DNA of 64,000 bases from Siphonodentalium dalli. Taxonomy: Eukaryota; Mollusca; Scaphopoda; Gadilida; Siphonodentaliidae. Location of the stretch: assembly GCA_032622095.1 (NCBI GenBank), contig CP136061.1, positions 168,829,107-168,893,106 on the forward strand. Reading direction: 5' to 3'. A program made the translations under genes and the position numbers. This document shows positions 47,614-59,156 of the stretch, one piece after another. Numbering within the stretch: the stretch's first letter is position 1; each line of letters opens with the position of its first letter. The notes under the pieces are model-generated. The model was not told where the DNA came from. It did no database searches and worked only from the letters and a program-made list of their open reading frames with translations.

Positions 47614-48809
47614 TTTTTATGTTTACCCATACCATAGTATGGTAAACATAGTGTCATTGCCCGGATTGACCACTCGTCGTTAGTCTGTCCGTCCGTCCGT
47701 CCGTCTGTCTGTCTGTCGATCTGTCTGTAGACACTTTACGCATGGTGCGATAACTGAAATATTTTCTATCTGATCGGAACCAAATTTTGTATATGAATTT
47801 CTCGGCACCAAATACAGATCGAGTTTGATCCAAGTTTTTTTTACAGAGTTATGGCCCTTTTTCAACTTAGAATTTATGCATGCTGCCATAACTCAAAAAG
47901 AAATTATCTGACCATAACCAAATTTGGTATGTGAGTTGCTCAACCCAAAATACATATCGAGTTCGAATATGGGTTTGATTTGATATTTTTTAATGGAGTT
48001 ATGGCCCTTTGACATATAATTCATGAATGCTTCGATAAATCAACAATTTTTCAACTGATAGGAACCAAATTTTGTATGTGAGTTTCTCAACTCAAAATAC
48101 AGATCGAGTTCGAATATGGGTTTGATCCAGTACTTTTTACTGGAGTTATGGCCCTTTGATTATTTTATTCATCGCTAAAATATATCAAAGATACACAGGT
48201 GGCACTGTCTAGATAGTATCTAATAAATCAGGTTCAGGATTCTATGAAGTTGTCTCGCTCTTGTGTCTTCTCACACAGAGATAGTATCCAGTTACAATAC
48301 CATGAAGTTGTCTCTCTCTTGTGTCTTCTCACACAGAGATAGTATCCAGTTACAATACCATGAAGTTGGTTATCTTGTATTGAGTTAATTAACTGCTAGG
48401 AGATGTGTTGGCTGTATCAGATATACTTTATACTCTATAAGTATCTCTGGCCATATCATAGGTGGAATGTTTATACTATTATATTTTATATGCATGGTTA
48501 TTTAAATTTCATCTTAAAGGCATAATCTGGTTTCATTGTTTAATAGCATTACCATTGGAATTTTGTTGGTTGCATGGGAAGACAACTTTGGTTTTCAAAG
48601 TTTAAAAAACTTGAGAGCTCTGTATCAGTCTATGGGAACAAAATAATTGTTCATAACACTTTTAGTACTGTAGGTCTAGTTTGTTTTATCTATATATTAA
48701 TGGAAAGCTTTTTCGACTTTGATTTAAATTGATTACATATGTGAATTGAAAAATTAAAGGGGCACACCAGGTTTGATGTATTTTTCCTGTACTCTGCATG
48801 AGATAAAAC
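47614..48809 (+). mobile_element. HLE family, subfamily B, copy 1 (no 3' end of its own)
   Basis: TTTTT plus hairpin ATGTTTACC..ATAC CATA GTAT..GGTAAACAT, GTCCGTCTGTC tract, then about three core units. A 600-bp body follows with no match to subfamily A. A second 5' end begins at 48810 before any 3' end is met, so this copy is either 3'-truncated or shares the 3' end at 49735. Confidence 0.6.
48244..48368 (+). repeat. 58-bp tandem duplication, 2.2 copies
   Basis: ATGAAGTTGTCTC starts units at 48244 and 48302, with ATGAAGTTGG at 48360. The two full units differ at one or two bases, so the duplication is recent. Confidence 0.85.
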
Positions 48810-49735
48810 TTTTTATGTGTACCTATACCATAGTATGGTACACATAGCGTCAATGTCCGGATTGACCACTCGTCTGTCCGTCCATCTATATCTGTCTGTC
48901 TGTCAGACACTTTAGGTATAATGCGATAACTCTAACATTTTCTATTTGATCGGAACCAAATTTTGTATATAGGGGTTTCTCATCCCAAAATACAGTTCGA
49001 GTTTGAATATGGGTTTGATCCGATTTATTTTAAAGGAGTTATGACCCTTCTTTTTTCTTTTTTTTGAAATTTGGATTTTTCATATTTTTTTAGATTGAAT
49101 TTCCTCGCTCAATTTAACATAAACAAATATTAAAAAACTTTTATAATAATAAAAAAATTATTTAATTAAAACAAAAAAATTGTCATTGACACTAATTTGT
49201 TTTAGTTGTATTCCATTAATAAGGTGTGATGTCCTGTATTGAAAATGTGAAGATTTTATTGCAATAGTTGCATGTAATATAATGATATCAATAAATTGAC
49301 ATGTGAACATCCAATATCCAGAGTATGAGAATACCTTTAATAAATGTCATTCCAAGCAAAATCTGTTATTAATTGAGTGATGACATATGTTACATAGCTC
49401 TAGGGGGGGTGGTTGTATGAAGGTAAAGATGAACAACCTGCTGGCTGGATAATTGTTTATCCTATCGGTCAAATTTATTAATGGTTAAACAATTGGATCT
49501 CACAGTGAGAGGTCCTTGTGTGAATAGGGACAGAGTTATGAGATTTAAAACGACTCCTCCCCCACCCCAATTACTTTAACCCCTTCTTAAGACAAATTAT
49601 TTGACCTTTTGATTTTAAGTTAGGTACTGATATATGTAATACTGTGATCATATCTTTGACCAATTATCAGTTATAGCTAATCGCTATCGCCAATGTATGG
49701 GTTAAACATCTGCCGATTGTGATCGGCCTCTCGTT
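48810..49735 (+). mobile_element. HLE family, subfamily B, copy 2 (926 bp)
   Basis: The 5' hairpin ATGTGTACC/GGTACACAT (48815-48845) carries a paired base change relative to all other copies. One core unit, AT-rich middle, then a 3' part (GAGAGGTCCTTGTGTGAATA and on) shared with 56454-58514. The 3' hairpin GCCGATTGTGATCGGC (49712-49727) has one G-T wobble, followed by CTCTCGTT. Confidence 0.75.
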
Positions 49736-50356
49736 TGGTTATGTGTATCTTCATATTAAATGGACGTTGGTCATAGTATTATATTATTACATTGATAATT
49801 TAATTATTAAACTTACCTTTCTTTTAATCGCTATTGTTATAATTACGTCGCAACACTTACTTGTATACGCAGTGAGGTTCCTGTATAATGTTTCTGGATT
49901 ATTCTTTTTCGAGCGTCATGATCTCAGCCAACTAAATGCACGATCGCATCGGGCATCTCGGCACTTCCTTATATACATACCTTATATACATATATACACA
50001 TTTACTGTTCCCTTCTTTTAATTTAGTTTCCATACGAACACATACGAATTAGATACACTTTATTGATGGCCTCCCCGTACTGTTGGTGAATTCTCGGTCC
50101 TGCTATATACGCGACGATGATCGCACATATAATTTTCTTCATGTTTTTTACCCTATAAGTGCCTATTGTTTCACACATCCACACTCTAAGTCGCTCCGGT
50201 TATGACGATGAGCCAAATCGACCAGTATTTATGACAATTAACTCTCAATTACAGGAAATCATACAAGTTAAGATGAAATTATATATATATTGCTACATTA
50301 GACGGCATGTCGGGCGAGCTTTAGTTCATTATGATAGCTGAGATTACTTTGGATGA
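49736..50356. other. unassigned sequence before the LINE
   Basis: A 100-codon frame (49719-50021) starts in the previous element and has no domain. The 5' end of the LINE could not be fixed and may lie within this stretch. Confidence 0.35.
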
Positions 50357-51229
50357 GATCCAGAACAAGACAAATTTAATTTAAATCATGTTTTGTCTCA
50401 ACTAGGAACGGGTGAGGAAAACGAATGTGTCCCATCCAATCTTCAAGATAATTGTAATTATTATACTCCTGTAGAATTTCAAAACCAATTCCCAAACCAG
50501 ACGAATCTTTCTGCATTTAGTTTGAATTGCCAAAGCTTGAATGCAAATTTGGACGACATAAAGCATCTCCTACATCAAATGAGAGGAAGTGGAACAAAAT
50601 TGAGTGTTATTGCTCTGCAAGAAATTTTTAGAATTCGAGATACTGAGGCATATAAGATATCTGGATATCACCTCCTGATATACAAATGTAGACCTAACGA
50701 AGACGATGGAAGGGGTGGTGTTGGCTTCTTTATTAGAGATGATTTAAAATTTGTCATTAGGGATGATCTGGCTGTATTTATTCCACATGTTTTTGAATCA
50801 ATAGTTGTTGAAATTTTTATGGAAAAAAATAAGAGTGTTTTATGTGGATCGGTATATCGACCTAACACTGCACCAAAAGCCGACTTGAATAGTTTTGTAG
50901 AGAAAATGGAAACACTTACGAATTGCTTGCGAACATCCGGAAAAAGAGCTTTGATTTTGGGTGACTTCAATATTAATCTATTGAAAGCAGAATCACATAT
51001 GAAGACAAATGAATTTCTCAATAATATGTATTCCGATGGTTTCCAACCTGTAATTTTAAAACCCACTAGAGTTACGGGACACTATGCTACATTAATTGAT
51101 CATATCTATAGTAACAATTACGACAAAAAAATGAAATCTGGTATTATTATCACGGATGTATCTGACTATTTCGGTATATTCTATATCGAAGAAAGTAAAG
51201 TTTCCTGGTCTCCGCCTGAGCCGATTTAA
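50357..51229 (+). pseudogene. LINE AP-endonuclease domain
   Basis: The frame opens after TGA (50354-50356); there is no usable ATG, so the 5' end is missing or diverged. In order it shows LNCQSLNANLDDI, ALQE, GGVGFFIRDDL, GSVYRP, LGDFNINLL, TLIDHIYSN and VSDYFGIF. These are the conserved blocks of APE-type LINE endonuclease, which nicks target DNA to prime reverse transcription. The catalytic His expected in the last block (SDH) reads Tyr (TAT, about 51166-51168), a single C-to-T change that should kill nicking. The reading frame ends at 51229, just after it has left the homologous frame. Confidence 0.85.
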
Positions 51230-51689
51230 AAAAAAACAATTTTCCAAAAGAAACATGGATTCTTTCAAAAGAAATATGTTAGCAGCTGATTTCTCTCCTG
51301 TCTTGCGAGAGCCTGACCCAAACCTAGCATATGAAAAGTTTATGGACACATTTAAAGGTGCATACGAGTCGGCGTTCCCACTGGCTTTACAATCCGGCAA
51401 CAAACGGGACATTAAAAAACACGAGTGGATGACGGATGGCCTGTTAGTATCATCAATAAAGAAAGAAAATCTATATAAAAAATTCTTAAAATCACCAACA
51501 ACCGCAAACAAGAACATTTATAAAGACTACTGTAAAATATTTAACAAGACAAAGCGTGCTTGTAAGTCTTCGTATTATAAACGGATTTTGGAAGAAAACA
51601 AAAATAATATTAAAAAATCATGGAAAATAATAAATTCAATTCTCAATCGAGATAAGACACAGTCGATACCAAGCATTGTTTCCACATAA
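51205..51689 (+). pseudogene. LINE linker between endonuclease and RT
   Basis: Continues the LINE in another frame from about RLSRFKKKQFSKRNMDSFKR, through KHEWMTDGLLVSSIKKENLY, to a stop at 51689. This lysine-rich stretch between endonuclease and reverse transcriptase is usual in this LINE group. The frame change lies near 51205-51235. Confidence 0.7.
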
Positions 51690-51843
51690 ATGGGGTTAAT
51701 GTAATTGACGCTAAAGAAATTTCCGATGAGTTTAATAGATATTTTACAGATATTGGAAATCGTGTATACTCTAACATTCCAAGAACTGCGATATAACCCC
51801 CAGAAATGTACCTATTAATGGATGTTATTCTAAAAGTTTTTGT

Positions 51844-53268
51844 ATGTTCCCTACAATTCCTGCCGAAATAATTACGTTGTCTAATTCGCTACAAACCAAA
51901 CAGAGCAGTGGGCATGACCAAATTTCTATTTCACTAGTCAAATTTGTCGCTTGCGAGGTAGCCAACCCTCTGTCATATATTATAAACAGAACCTTTGAAA
52001 TTGGTATTATACCTGCTGATATGAAAATAGCTAAAGTAGTGCCGATTCACAAAGCTGGATGTGAACAACTCTTAGATAACTACAGACCGATTAGTATATT
52101 GCCCTCCTTTTCTAAATTACTAGAAAAAGCGATGTACACAAGACTTGTTTAGTTTCTTAATAAACACAATATTTTGAATGAATTAACACCAATACGGTTT
52201 CAGAAAATACCATTCAACTGTTCACCCTGTGCTACACCTACTTGAACATATCTGTACTGAAAACAACAAAAAATCAAAAGAATTCACATTGGCTCTGCTA
52301 TTAGGCATTCGATACCATAGATCACAACATTCTTTTGAGAAAGTTAAGCCATTATGGAATAAGAGGAATAGTAAATCTTTGGTTTCAAAATTATTTATCG
52401 GATAGAAAACAGTATGTTTCATTAAGAGGAAACCAATCTTGTATGCTTCCCGTCACTATTGGGGTCCCTCAAGGATCCATATTGGGCCCCATATTTTTTT
52501 GCTCTATACCAACGATATTCGGAATTCAACAAAAATGAATCTTGTCTCATTTGCCGACGATACAACAGTGTATGAATCGGGCGTCGATGTTAGAAAATTA
52601 GAGTGTGACGTTAATTTTGAACTGCACAAACTATTCCAGTGGTGCTATGCGAACCGTCTATCATTAAACGCAAATAAATCACGATATATCTTATTCGACC
52701 CATCAAGACTTATACCGAAAGGTACACATATCAATGTATCAATCAACAATATATTGATCGAGCGAGTAGGTGAAGACTTAAGCGAAAAAAGCTTACGATT
52801 TTTAGGCATATGTATGGATGAAAATCTCAGTTTATACTGCTCATATTTCCAAAGTCTGCTCCAAAATAGCCTATGCAAATTATGCATTGAATAAGGTAAA
52901 GAAACTGCTTCCATATCAAACTATTAGAACCCTATATTACTCTATTGTTCAAAGTCATTTACTGTATGGCATTGAAGTATGGGGTCACAGCAAACATGTT
53001 CATTGACTGTTTCTGCTTCAGAAGAAGACCATTAGAATTATAAACAATAAGCGCAATAACTCACACACTGATCCCTTATTTAGCCAAAATAATTTCTCGA
53101 TTCATTCCCGACATTTAAATTTCCCGCTATTTGGAATAACCTATCCAAAGAACTTCGATCGGAAACGACACGATGCAATTTAAAAAAAAAAAGATCAATA
53201 AATTCATCGATTCATATCCCACATCAGTGACTTGTAATAACCCATACTGTCCAGAATGCGTACGTTAA
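51844..53268 (+). pseudogene. LINE reverse transcriptase and C-terminal region
   Basis: Segment 51844-52152 has SSGHDQISISLVKFV and NYRPISILPSFSKLLEKAMY (RT fingers), ending in TAG. 52335-52538 has YLSDRKQYVSLRG and VPQGSILGPIFF. 52439-52894 holds the catalytic FADDT (52550-52564) and LSLNANKSRYILF. 52818-53006 continues with YYSIVQSHLLYGIEVWG to TGA. After that TGA the same frame goes on with LFLLQKKTIRIINNKRNN. A last segment ends in CNNPYCPECVR and TAA at 53266-53268, a Cys-rich tail. At least three shifts and two stops occur in this part, so no RT can be made. Confidence 0.85.
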
Positions 53269-53870
53269 CGATGGCAGCATAACTCTTAAATTCAATGCAT
53301 GTACAGTTCGTTTTAGATTTGTTGATCGCGATTTGCTAATTAGTACATGTGTGACGCTTCAAACCCGTATGCACCATGCAACGACTCCACCCCCTTCCAT
53401 CACATTCGACAATATAACGTTCTAGTGTTCTAACTGGATCTCATCCAACTGGCCTGGCGGATTTCATTCGGAAATGAGGGCAACCTTGGTTTACATAAAT
53501 GTCTGTATTTAAGAAACCCGCGAGACCACATGCCACACTCCCTCGGGGCCGTCAAAGAAGAGCATATACATAATTATGTCTGCTATATATTAACTATCAC
53601 ATTTAATCGTTGACATAACCGGAGTTGACACAATACATATTATGATGGGGTCAGCAGTAAGACAGCCACGAACGAGGTTATGCCAACCCCAGGCTGAGTG
53701 CACCCCATTCGGGAGTCAGCATGATGTGGATTGTCATATATCCATATCTTGCTGACCCTCAACTGGGCAAGTAACTGATCTTATGCACTAGACGATTCAA
53801 TCCTATTTATGATTATTTTTGTATCCTGTATTCTTGTATAATGAATGCACTTTTGCCAATAAATTATCTA

Positions 53871-54645
53871 TCAATATCATATATTTCCCTTGCCCCCATT
53901 TCGAAAGGAATTTTGTCATATCGTTTTAGTTGCATGTCCGTACATCCGTCTGTCTGTTAAACTACGTTCACACAGATGGCAAAAATCGTCTGGCAAATTG
54001 TCATGAAATTCCTCAAAGACGGCTATCTATTTTAATTTATGGCTGACAAATTTTGGAATTATAAAAAATATTAGAGCTGTGAAATACATGGCTGATTCTT
54101 GACAGATATTTGAATGCTAATTCAGAGAAATTTATAGGCAGTTGCATAATCTCCCTGCATGCTACTGGTAAATGGTTATTTAAGTAGTTTATCGTTCGTA
54201 TCCTAGCATACACCATCCTCCACGACGAAGTGTTCATACAATTTTTGTGGTATTTTCCTGATTTGTTACACGAACCTTTAGTTACAAACGTTCACTTGGA
54301 TGTTATATAATTCCATGGCCAATCGCCTCAGAAAAGCCACCAACCTGTGTCTCACAACGGTCACATCTGAAGATATGTGGGCATGTCATCAGAAGTATAT
54401 AGCACCCGGAATTACAAAATAAAAATGGCTATACATGTATATACACCCCCCCATATACCTGTTTTAGTCCCCTCCTGATTGTTTTTCTTTGGATAATTTT
54501 GATATCATCTTTTTCTTATGCCTTAATCGTCAAATTGCGTTTCAATGACACCTTTATCAGTCTATTATGATAAAGAAATATCCAGAACTGACCATAGTCA
54601 GACTTCAGGATTGGATATCAGTTTCAGTGTTGTGTGTATATTGTA
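53871..54645. other. unassigned sequence
   Basis: A GTCCGTACATCCGTCTGTCTG tract near 53935-53957 recalls the microsatellite of the hairpin-ended families, but no hairpin or core accompanies it. No gene recognised. Confidence 0.35.
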
Positions 54646-55786
54646 CTAGCAGGTTAGCCCGCCACTGGCGGCAATCATCAGAAACATGACAATATTTAAA
54701 TTTTTCAATGAGTTAATTGTGCCTTTTTAATTTACTGGCTATTTTAATTAATTTTTTTAATTAATTTTTTAATTTAATTTTTTGTTTTTCAATTTTACCC
54801 GATTTGACCTTGAATTGATCATTTTCAAGGTCAAGGTCAGATCGGGGTCACAATTTAACCCATCCATGACACTTCCCGTATGTAACGTATGCGGCATCGG
54901 AAGAGTCAGGTTAACTTCCGCCTGGATCCACGTGGCGTGACGTAATTCACAACCACGTGTATTCACCTCGAAAGTGTTAAAATTGCTCAACCGCGACACA
55001 CACAATGGCCCAATAATGGGCACGCATTCCCTGGAATTTCCCAGAAGATTTTCATGGGGAGGTCAAGTGACCAATTTTGAAATTTGCTGGTCGTATTCGT
55101 CTGTAGGTCTGAGGAATTCTCGGCTAGATATTGTTACCAACATGACATATTTAAATTAATCCCGCCGTGCACCCCCATCACCAACGCGACGTAATTTTGG
55201 TACCATGTGTTGCGTTCTAAAAATAGGTCAATTGCAGTGGATTCGTAGAGATGACGAAATATGAGTGCGACAGAGAATATTGTTTGATCGAAAGCATTTG
55301 AATTAATACGTCACAAGACTCACCTTGATGCTGGCTAATAGATATTTGTCCCTGCTAGGTGTTGGGAATGTGAATTAAAATTGCCGTGGGGGTTTAATTT
55401 TGCCACGGCAATACACAAAATCTCCCCCGTTCCTAGAAGCGAGTTAGTTCCAGATAACGTAAACAAAACCGTATGCGAAAGCCGAAGGGAATAAAGAGCG
55501 TTAACCGGTTAACGAACCCAAATATGGAAGATCTTTATCAACGACACTGCGGATACGAACGCTCTTTAACTATCAACGCTATTAACCCCGAAGTGCCGTT
55601 ATTTGTGACTGAGAGTGGAGAACGGGTGCTCTGAGCTTCTCCAAAATGCCGCGACGACGATTCCCGTGGGATTTTACCCTTAGATGGGAAGTTTGGTCTC
55701 GATCGGTGCAGCCATTTTCGTTTCTATAAAGGATATACACACACATATATATATTTATATACGTAGTTCTCAAAATATATAGGAGA
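54646..55786 (-). mobile_element. Helitron 3 of a head-to-tail array (1.14 kb)
   Basis: Read on the minus strand it begins TCTCCTATATATTTTGAGAA at 55786 and ends with the hairpin GCCGCCAGTGGCGGGC, then TAACCTG and CTAG (54649-54646), followed by T. This is a textbook Helitron 3' end. The 3' part and 5' part match the Helitron 28564-31199; 54900-55500 is extra sequence with an internal hairpin (55380-55389 with 55403-55412, ATTGCCGTGG). No Rep/helicase. Its 5' TC follows directly on the CTAG of the next element. Confidence 0.8.
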
Positions 55787-56412
55787 CTAGCCGATGAGCC
55801 CGACGTCCGGGCTATTCAAAAAACAAATTTCAAGTCGATAGCTCCACCCGTTTCCGAGATCTGGTCTGCGCATGCGCGAAGCTGGCGTCGCACGGGCTCG
55901 GCGACCCGATAAAATTTGTATCCGGGGCAAGATACATTCACATACCAAATTTCAAGTCGATAGCTCCACCCGTTTCCGAGATCTGGTCTGCGCATGCGCG
56001 AAGCTGGCGTCGCACGGGCTCGGCGACCCGATAAAATTTCGTATCCGGGGCAAGATACATTCACACACCAAATTTCAAGTCGATAGCTCCACCCGTTTTC
56101 GAGATCTCGTCTGCGCATGCGCGAAGCTGGCGTCGCACAGGCTCGGCGACCCGATAAAATTTGTATACGGGGCAAGATACATTCACATAGCAAATTTCAA
56201 GTCGATAGCTCCACCCGTTTCCGAGATCTCGTCTGCGCATGCGCGAAGCGGGCGCCGCACGGGCTCGCCAATACGACAACGTCCACCGCCTGGTCAAACT
56301 ACACACACATACCAAGTTTCGTCCCGATCGGTCGAGAATCGTAGATTTGTATAAATGACAAACAAACATACATAGAAACATACAAACAGAGGTCTTCAAA
56401 ATATATATGAGA
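55787..56412 (-). mobile_element. Helitron 2 of the array (626 bp)
   Basis: On the minus strand: 5' TCTCATATATATTTTGAAGA at 56412 and 3' hairpin GCCCG..CGGGC, then TCATCGG and CTAG (55790-55787). Both ends abut other Helitrons without extra bases. Same family as 14534-15265, with the shared 122-bp block expanded to four copies here. Confidence 0.8.
55824..56312 (-). repeat. 122-bp minisatellite, four copies
   Basis: CAAATTTCAAGTCGATAGCT starts units at 55824, 55946, 56069 and 56191. Each unit contains GCGCATGCGCGAAGC and, in the first three, GGCGACCCGATAAAATTT. Units are GC-rich and about 95% alike by eye. Long frames on both strands (up to 160 codons) result from the repeat unit, not from a gene. 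Confidence 0.9.
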
Positions 56413-56453
56413 CTAGCTGGGTACCCGTCCTGACAGGGAGAGTCGTTGTGTTG

Positions 56454-58514
56454 TTTTTATGTTTACCCATACCATAGTATGGTAAACATAGTGTCGTTGC
56501 CCGGATTGACCACTCGTCGTTCGTCCGTCTGTCCGTCTGTCTGTCCGTAGACACTTTACGAGTAATGCGATAACTCAAACATTTTCTATCTGATCGAAAC
56601 CAAATTTTGCCCAAAATTCAGCCCAAAATACAGATCGAGTTCGAATTTGGGTTTGATCCGAGTTTTTGTTACAGAGTTATGGCCCTTTTTCAACTTATAA
56701 TTCACGCATTCTGCCATAACTCATACATTTTTTATCTGATTGGAACCAAATTTGGTATGTGAGTTTCACAGCCCAAAATACAGATTGAGTCCGAATATGG
56801 GTTTGTTCCGATTAATTTTAAAGGAGTTATGACCCTTTTTCGAGAAAATTATTTTTTTTTAGATTTAGCTCCTTGCTAAATTTTAAATAGCATATACAAA
56901 TATTAAATTTTGTTTGAACTTTAAATAACAATAAAAAAAAAATTAAATAATAAAAAAAAATTGACACTTTCATTTATTTTAGTTTTATACGATTAATTAG
57001 GTGTGATATCCTGTTTTGAAAATATGAAGATTTTATTGCAATAGTTTCATGTAATATAATGATATCAATAAATTACCATGTGATCATCCAACATCCAGAG
57101 TATATGAGAGGATTTTTATAGATGTTGTCATTCCAAGTGAAATCTGTTATGAAATGAGTGATGACATATGATACAGAGCTCTGGTGGGTCAAGCAAGATA
57201 AACAACACTGGTGGCTGGCTGTTTGTTTATTCTAACTGTCAAATTGATTAATGGCAGCACAAGACTGGTGTTTCTCCTATTCTTGAAATTTCATTACAGG
57301 GTGAGATAAGGGCCCCCCTCACCTATATAAGTGTCTTCTAAATTCCATTAATTTGCTTCAAAAATAATTAACCCTTTCCAAGGTTTCCATAGACACATGC
57401 TATAATGTACATGGACTCTTCCTCATATCTCTTAATATCTATTGGGTATCTTTGCACACTATTCACTTCTATCAATTTTGGTATTGACTGATTAATTGAT
57501 TTTTGAAAAATATATTACCCCTTCAGACACGTGCTTTCAATTTAAAATTAAAACAACAGCTGATAGCCAATATGATTTATCTATGCAATGGGAAACAGGC
57601 AGATAAATATACATGACTATTGTAAGTGATGACTTGTTTTGAAAATCAATATGGTAGATGTTAGTATTTCCAAGAACCTTATTTTCCCATTTGTTCACAT
57701 TTTCATGGTTGATTGAATTTTAGGGGCCACAGAGCACTTAGAAGATTAACATTGAAGGTTGTGGCTTTTAGTGCCCAAGCTACTTGTAAAACATTGTAAT
57801 GTGTGAAACCATTCAAATGAGGGCTAACTTACTTTCTTTTATATGAACGATTTAGTGGTCATAGGGGCCAGCATCCCCATCATATTATGTCTGTATACCA
57901 TTATATAGATAATACTTTTGAATTGTATAAACTACATATATTTTTGAAAACCATACACCCCTGTTATGAAACACTTAATCTTATTTAATACACAGGTCAG
58001 ATCTGATTTTATATCTGTCCATGTTTGATAAACAAATAACTGGGGAGAATGGGGGAAAGGGGGGGGGGGGTAATTAAAGTACCATTTAAATACGAGATGG
58101 AATCCCCTACATATATGTCGTTCTAAGCAATTATAATTTCTCTTTAGAAGTGAATAATCAATTTTGAATATCTGGCATGTCAAAAGTGGCAAAGATAGGG
58201 ATTTATCACTTTTGCTTCCAATGAGTTAACTTAAACTCCTAAACATGTCCTCCGAAATCACTAAACCATTGGATCTCATAGTGAGAGGTCCTTGTGTGAA
58301 TAGGGACAGAGTTATGAGATTTAAAACTACTCCTCCCCAACCCAAATACTTTAACCCTTTCTTAAGACAAATTATTGTAGCTTTTGATTTCAAGTTGGGT
58401 ACTGATATATGGATTAATTCCTGTGATCATATCTTTGACAAATAATCAGTTATGGCTAGTCGCTATCGCCAAGGTATGGGTTAAACATCTGCCGATCGTG
58501 ATCGGCCTCTCGTT
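56454..58514 (+). mobile_element. HLE family, subfamily B, copy 3 (2.06 kb)
   Basis: TTTTT plus hairpin (ATGTTTACC / GGTAAACAT, loop CATA), GTCCGTCTGTC tract, two to three core units, AT-rich middle, a long non-repeated 3' half sharing its last 250 bases with 48810-49735, 3' hairpin 58491-58506 and CTCTCGTT. It interrupts Helitron 1. No coding capacity; the frames inside are short and domain-free. Confidence 0.75.
58059..58070. repeat. poly-G run, 12 nt
   Basis: Twelve G in a row, preceded by GGGGGAAA. Confidence 0.9.
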
Positions 58515-58669
58515 TTTATAGTTATGAAATGTATTGGCATCCCCATCTACACCTACACCCCAAAAATGGTAGAAATCGGACCAGCGGATACCGAGATACA
58601 GGTTCAAGGTCATTTGAAAGGTCAATGTCACGCCACACGGGCTTCGCCTCTCAAACTACCCGTTTCCGC

Positions 58670-58980
58670 CAAATTTGGTACTCCCGCCGTTTACCCGGTA
58701 CCCTCGCCGTTTACCTCGATAACTTTTTGGTACACCCGCCGTTTACCCGGTACCTTCGCCGTTTACCTCGATGACTTTTTGTTGCTCCCGCCGTTTACCC
58801 GGTACCTTCGCCGTTTACCTCGATGGCGTTTTGGTACTCCCGCTGTTTACCCGCGGATCCCTTACCTCGATGACGTTTTGGTACTCCCGCCGTTTACCCG
58901 CGGTTTACCCGGTACCCTCGCTGTTTACCTCGATATCATTTTGGTACTCCCGCCGTTTACCCGCGGATCCCGAGATATGA
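58670..58980 (+). repeat. minisatellite of CCGCCGTTTACCCGG / TTTACCTCGATG units
   Basis: Units of about 60-65 bp alternate CCCGCCGTTTACCCGGTACC and TCGCCGTTTACCTCGATGAC, about five times, with CGCGGATCC variants. Part of Helitron 1. The 168-codon frame through it is a repeat by-product. Confidence 0.85.
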
Positions 58981-59156
58981 CTTCAAGGTCATTCGAAGGT
59001 GAAGGTCATGCCGCACAGACAAATGGATAGGCCTATGTTGGTCTTCGGGTGATACTACGTAGCCGTACCAAGTTTCGTCAAAATCGGTCCAGCCGTGGTC
59101 GAGTCCGTCGTGCTCACACAGACAGACACACAGACTTTCCTCAAATATATATTAGA

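Larger units (their letters stand above)
50357..53870 (+). mobile_element. decayed non-LTR retrotransposon (LINE, APE type)
   Basis: Endonuclease, linker, reverse transcriptase and C-terminal segments follow each other in the normal LINE order but in different frames, with at least four shifts and two or more stops. About 600 bases of 3' untranslated sequence end near TTTTGCCAATAAATTATC (about 53850-53870). No RNase H domain was recognised. The order and motifs fit the Jockey/CR1/I group; the clade cannot be fixed by eye. No poly-A tail or target duplication was located. Confidence 0.85.
56413..59156 (-). mobile_element. Helitron 1 of the array, split by an HLE
   Basis: On the minus strand the 5' end is TCTAATATATATTTGAGGAA at 59156, preceded by A. 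The 3' end is the hairpin CCCTGTC AG GACGGGT, then ACCCAG and CTAG (56416-56413). Bases 56454-58514 are an inserted HLE copy, leaving a Helitron of about 683 bp. The 5' region with a CTGTGTGTCTGTCTGTGTG tract matches the layout of the other copies. Confidence 0.7.

Noticed and set aside
55872-56354. 160-codon open frame with internal repeats
   Set aside because: It runs through the 122-bp minisatellite of a Helitron; all frames stay open because the unit length and composition lack stops, and both strands show it.
58524-59030. 168-codon frame rich in PPFTRYLRRLPR repeats
   Set aside because: Direct read-through of the GTTTACCCGG minisatellite in Helitron 1; adjacent frames are open too.
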